From Phylloscopus collybita (Eukaryota > Chordata > Aves > Passeriformes > Phylloscopidae), in NCBI GenBank assembly GCA_027886175.1, contig JAJNNQ010000024.1, positions 26,949,001-27,013,000 on the forward strand: DNA of 64,000 bases. The letters run 5' to 3'. Positions within the stretch are counted from its first letter, which is position 1. Each line of letters opens with the position of its first letter. The position numbers and the translations under genes are program-made. The notes under the pieces are model-generated. The model saw only the letters and a program-made list of their open reading frames with translations. It ran no database searches and was not told the origin of the DNA. Of the stretch, positions 59,469 to 64,000 are shown in pieces.

Positions 59469-62400
59469 ATTTTTGTCTTTGGGGAAGGATGTGGATGATA
59501 GGCAGTAAATACAAGGAGCTCAAATAGAAAACTTTTTGTACAACCTTGCTGACTTCCATTTTAACATAATCCTGAAGTCTTGCGTCTCATGCTGAACTAG
59601 CAATCTTTGGAATGCCTCTGGTAATTCTCCCAATCACCTGCACAGGACTACAAATTAGTCTTAATTTTGGATTTTGGGTTACATTTCAATATTTCAGTTT
59701 GCAATCAACTAACACTCCAAATAAGGATGAAGATCAGTTCAGACCTGTTTAGGTAAGGGGATGAGTGATGATTCTGATCCCTTTTGACAAGACCAGGCTC
59801 TTGCCCCTGATGGTAAAAAGACCATTTACAACAGAGGAAGGCATAGGAATGGCACATGAGACAGGTGACGTAATTTTACCTCCAGTTCCCTACCCATCAG
59901 GCCTCAGCCAAAGCTTCAAGAGTTGGAAATGGTGTTCCAAAGCTCAAACTAATCTGCAAAATTTGTACTGAGATCTGCACATCTCTGAGGTCTTCAAGCA
60001 GGCATTTTGGTCTACACCCAGCTTGATTAAAGTATTCCTGGATTCAATTAACTGAAATATAATAGGATTATTTCACATCATGCAATCTGATTTTTCTTTT
60101 TTTTTTTTCTTGTTACAGTAAAGTGAGCAAGTGGTGATTACAGGGCTTTATACAGCAGGCCTTGCTGTTTCTCTGAAATAAAAAAGTGACATGAAATTAG
60201 GTCAATTTTGCCAGAATTTCTTGGGAGAAGTGAGGAGTAGGGGAAAATATCTCAGGTTTTCCTTCATGAGATTATTTTTCATTAGATAATTTTAGAAAAT
60301 GTATTCTCTGGCACATTATATAACAGAAGAAGAAACAGTTTAAATGAAAGACACTTCATTTTCATCAAAATAAAATACATATTGAATCAAGTGTTAAATA
60401 CACACACAAAATCATTTCCCCAGAATATTCTTTAATAGAAAACATTTTTCAAGAATTAGGGTTTTAATTTCAGTTCCATGTCAAGACCATATTTCAAAAA
60501 ACTGAAACCTGAGAGCAGATAGTCACAGGTTTTATTTCATTAAATCGTGCCTCTGGGAACCATGGTCGGCACCAGGCCAGGCACAGGGAGAGATGCAACT
60601 GTCTCCAAGCTGGGAGTGACTCCCAGCACACTGATGGGCCCTGGACCATTTTGAAATTCCACCACATCCATCTCAGCTCCCCACCCTGGTGAAATGAAAG
60701 GGCCAGCAAGGAAACTTCCACGTCACTCTGTAACTTCAGACCAGCCTGAAGTGCCCAACCAAGGGCTTTGCTCTCCATGGCAGTCCCAGCACTGAGCAAC
60801 CAACTGAACCCCCAAACATCAAATTTTCCTGCTCCAAACCCATTAAGCAGATTTTATTTACAATCTCTTTCTACGTCAGGAGCTCAGATAGTTCATTTTT
60901 GTATCCAGCCCCCAACACTTATACATCTGCAGATGTTCCCACATGAATATGGGAACTTATCTCTAAAACTTATCCTTGTCCATCATATTGGAATGCTTTA
61001 GCATGTGGTGCTCCTGTTGAACCTCATGGTGTTTCCAGCTCAAGGTGTCTCTTGTGCCACAGGACACTTAAAAAACACCTAAAAGAAAAGAATTCATAAT
61101 CTGTGGTCCCTAAACCCCCAGTTCTCAGCTTAATAAAGCATTTTCAGCTGTGCAGTTACAACATTCATAGCTAGTGCTGAGAAAATAATTTGCAGCCAGT
61201 AATTTGCTGAAAGAATTTAGTCCCTTTCTCTGCTCACAGATGGTCCCTGAGCAAAATCAAAATTTCCTCGAATGTACTCATTATTTGAAAATACTCAACA
61301 CATTTTTGGCAGGGCTTTTTTTTTTTTTTTTTTTTCCTTTAAAAAACCACCCTTGCAGATTGATCACAAAAGCATTGCTTGTGTATTCCATAGTTAGTAT
61401 TCTAGCCATGAGCTGCTGGTTTGTTGTGATTAATCATAGGTCCATACTATGGTTTCCATTCCCCCACTGGAGGGAAAACAAAACCCCCGTAATTCTTATA
61501 GTCAGGTGTAGGCCTTGAAAAAATCCCACAGGCTTTGATTTCCCTTGGGGGAAAAAAAAAAAAAAAAAGGCAGAGACATTGCACTAGGGAATTTTAACCC
61601 CTTTAATCTCTGGTTCTCACAGGGTTTCCTATATCTTTCATAGTGCCTACAGTCCCCACTGAATGTGGCTACATAGAGAGTCTCACAAGGGTACAGCAGG
61701 ACCACATATTTGGAATTGTGCATCCTAATGGAAAAACAAAAGGAAAACCCCATCCTGCTCCCCAGGCTCTTGAAGTGAAATCAGCTTATCCCAGCAAAAA
61801 AACCCCCATGGTGAGGTTGCAGATGCTGGAAGCACTCGAGGTATGGGATAAACTGGAGGGTACCAAGAGAGGGGCATGGTCAGAGTCTTGTCCAGACCTG
61901 TGAGACCTGACAGGTCTGTTTTTTAAAGAATCACTGCAGATAAGGCTTCAAAAATTAGTTGCTAAGCAGGGTCCATCATTTAAATTCCAGTAGCTCATTG
62001 CATGCCAAGGAACTACAGGCAAGGGAAGAATTTTGCATTGCATTTAACTGTTCATACCAACACTTAGGAAAGAGAAACATTCACAGGCTTGTGAAGGCTC
62101 AGTAGGACAATCAAATTCTTACGTTCTGCCCACCTGCTTCTGCCAGCTTTGGGTTGTCCTGCTCTGCTCCTGTAGTTGGACACTGGAACTCATCCAGGGC
62201 TGGATGCAGACTGATGTCCTAGAGCTGAAAGGATGGGGCACAACACAGTAAAAATCCCTGAGCCATCCCTTCCATCCATCAATTGCTCTCTTTCTGTGCA
62301 AATATGTGCTACTCATGCAAGCACAGACAGAATTGTGCCATTCTTTGCAGCTGCCACAGGGAAGAATCACATTTACATTACTAAATGCATCTTTCCAGCA

Positions 62401-63731
62401 AAACACAGAGTGAAGTCAGAAGACAGCCTTTGATAAGGAAGAAAGAGACTTTAAAACAAATAACCCACATTCACTAACATGTATTCAAGTACAGACAAGA
62501 GGTACAGCGATAAAAAAAAAAAACAACCCAACCAAAACCCCTGACATTTCTGCTTCAAGCAGCCTTTATCACAGAGCGTGCGGGTTTTATTTTGGCTGTT
62601 ACCTTTCCTTTTGATGGTGTCTTCTGAGCCACTTCTCACGCAAACATTTCTCCATTTCCCCACACGTACTCTGCAGTGTGGGGGATCCTGTCTCTTGCAG
62701 ATGTATTCTGTGCTGGCCTAGCCCGAGCAATGACCAGCCATACAGGTGTAAAGGGTTTTCTGCTGCTGAAAGATATTCTGTGTCCAAAGTGGAGCTCTGG
62801 AAAGAGGTCTGGAATCGGACTGGTATCAGGAAGACAGGACTGCTGCTGCATATATAGAATTATGACAACTTTAAATGCTTTGAGGAGAAAAAAAAATATT
62901 TTTTTCAAAGGGATGACAATTGCATTCAAATAAATTTAGTATGCGGGAGTTCTGATTGTTAATCACATGCATGAAAACACCACACAAAACCTTTGGGACG
63001 TATAAGGTGCACTACAATAGCCTGGCCAGATAATAGATACACATTGCCCTGACATCTTCTATATGGTGCTAGATTTATTTCATTTCTTGAATTGTGTGAC
63101 AAGATGGAAGTGAGGAGTTTTCGCAGATGGAAATGGGCTGCTGCTGCTAGCCTCAAGCAGAAGAGAAAGGATTTAATGACATTTACACCAAAAAATATTA
63201 GAAGTGAAGTAGCTGTTGAAGATGACATCAGCACATTTCAGAACTGGCCATTTATTAGGGTAGGTCCATGTCATTCAGAGCTAATGTTTCTGAAGCTATA
63301 TTCTGGAAAATACTAGAGCAGAGAATTATTTTCAACTGATATTCCAATACTGTTTCTACCTTTTTCTTTTTTTTTTTTTCTTTTTAATGGTAGAAAACAT
63401 ATTTTAAAAAATGGAACTGAAACAAAGAACAATTCAGAGACAGGAGGTCAATTCTGTGGCAACTTCCATGGCAATGGAGACATAAAAAATAAAACACTGC
63501 AGCTTTTTATAAAAAGTAAGTTTTTCAGGGCTAGAACATTTTCTGTCTATTGTAAAGTTAAACAATAAGGAATTTCCTCGATCCAGAGGCTGAGCCACTT
63601 AAGGCTTGGGATGTTTGAAATATAAGGCAAAAACCTCAATCCAAACTTAGCAGTTTACACCATCCAGGACACCGTTCACCACAGACCTCTCTACCTCATG
63701 CATCAGAGGGTCTCAAGTTCAGATTCAGGTG
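59469..63731. other. Non-coding DNA with homopolymer runs
   Basis: No gene recognised. T20 at 61316-61335, A run at about 61552-61568, A run near 62512-62523, T-rich stretch at about 63360-63386. The AT-rich DNA at 60050-60480 includes many TAAT words but no clear element. Frames of about 60-105 codons have no domain. Confidence 0.5.
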
Positions 63732-64000
63732 TGTCTTGGGTTTGTGTGGCCAGGTTTTGGTAGCAGGGGGGGCTACAGGGGTGGTTTCTGTGAGAAGCTG
63801 CCAGAAGCTTCCCTCACATCCAGCAGTGCCAATGACAGCCGGCTCCAAGATGGACCCACCACTGAGCCCATCAGAGATGCAGGTAATGCCTCTGTCATAA
63901 CATATTTAAGAAGGAAAACAAAGGGTTTGTGCAGTTGTAATCGCACTCAAAGGAGAGCGGAGGAGGGTGAGGGTATGGGAGGGAATCAGCCCTGCAGACA
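63732..64000 (+). mobile_element. Songbird endogenous retrovirus LTR, left part (runs off window)
   Basis: Starts TGTCTTGGGTTTGTGTGGCC and continues CAGGTTTTGGTAGCAGGGGG, then TTCTGTGAGAAGCTGCCAGA and CCGGCTCCAAGATGGACCCA, in an order I recognise from an abundant songbird LTR. A TATA-like TATTTAA word sits at 63903-63909 within CATAACATATTTAAGAAGG, after which AGAGCGGAGGAGGGTGAGGG leads to the window edge. This is a different family from the 37.7 kb LTR. Whether it is a solo LTR or the start of a provirus cannot be seen. Class (ERVL or other) is not decided by the sequence here. Confidence 0.85.

Noticed and set aside
1..64000. CRISPR arrays, bacterial operons, rRNA, tRNA, mitochondrial insertions
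   Set aside because: No regular repeat-spacer arrays, no dense same-strand long frames, and no tRNA cloverleaf or rRNA core was recognised. The repeat content is vertebrate. A tRNA scan was not possible here.

Overview
The window looks like nuclear DNA of a bird, most likely a songbird (Passeriformes). The evidence is the repeat content. There are several CR1 LINE fragments, including one with the usual avian 3' end read on the minus strand. There is an endogenous-retrovirus LTR with a tRNA-Lys-type primer-binding site, of a kind I recognise from songbird genomes. A second songbird-type LTR begins near the right edge and runs out of the window. Long mononucleotide and (CAAA)n-type tracts and the lack of any dense gene array fit a vertebrate chromosome. 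Species and locus cannot be named from what is here.

No protein-coding gene, exon chain, rRNA or tRNA could be supported in the 64 kb. All open frames are short (the longest about 236 codons), overlap one another on both strands, lack recognisable domains, or are translations of simple repeats. The two exceptions are broken or isolated reverse-transcriptase remnants of non-LTR retrotransposons, at 29.8-30.1 kb (plus strand) and 43.35-43.56 kb (minus strand). The window is best read as intergenic DNA or the inside of a very large intron.

Layout: 0-9 kb holds non-coding DNA with a CR1 fragment (2.3 kb), a 20-base G run (5.9 kb) and an alternating inverted repeat (7.55 kb). 9-11.1 kb holds an old LINE tail, a five-copy degenerate minisatellite and a CR1 tail. 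12.5-21 kb holds long A/T-rich simple repeats. 25.7-27.3 kb carries three old amniote-type repeat fragments close together. 29.8 kb has the first reverse-transcriptase relic. 37.67-38.74 kb holds the ERVK-like LTR, primer-binding site and leader. 40.3 kb is a small CpG cluster. 43.1-43.6 kb pairs an AT-rich conserved-looking block with the second reverse-transcriptase relic. 47.4 kb is the best CR1 copy. 48.4-49.3 kb combines a conserved-looking block, a purine tract and a SOX-type palindrome. 54.5-56.8 kb contains further conserved-looking blocks. 63.73 kb to the end is the second LTR.

If the DNA has a function it is most likely cis-regulatory. Several blocks of 200-450 bases (about 3.05, 15.0, 31.8, 40.3, 43.1, 48.4, 49.1, 54.5, 55.1 and 56.6 kb) have the texture of conserved vertebrate enhancers: homeodomain, SOX or CRE-like words, preserved CpGs and no repeats. 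That is inference by eye; alignment to other birds would decide it. I did not find a coherent undescribed multi-gene system.
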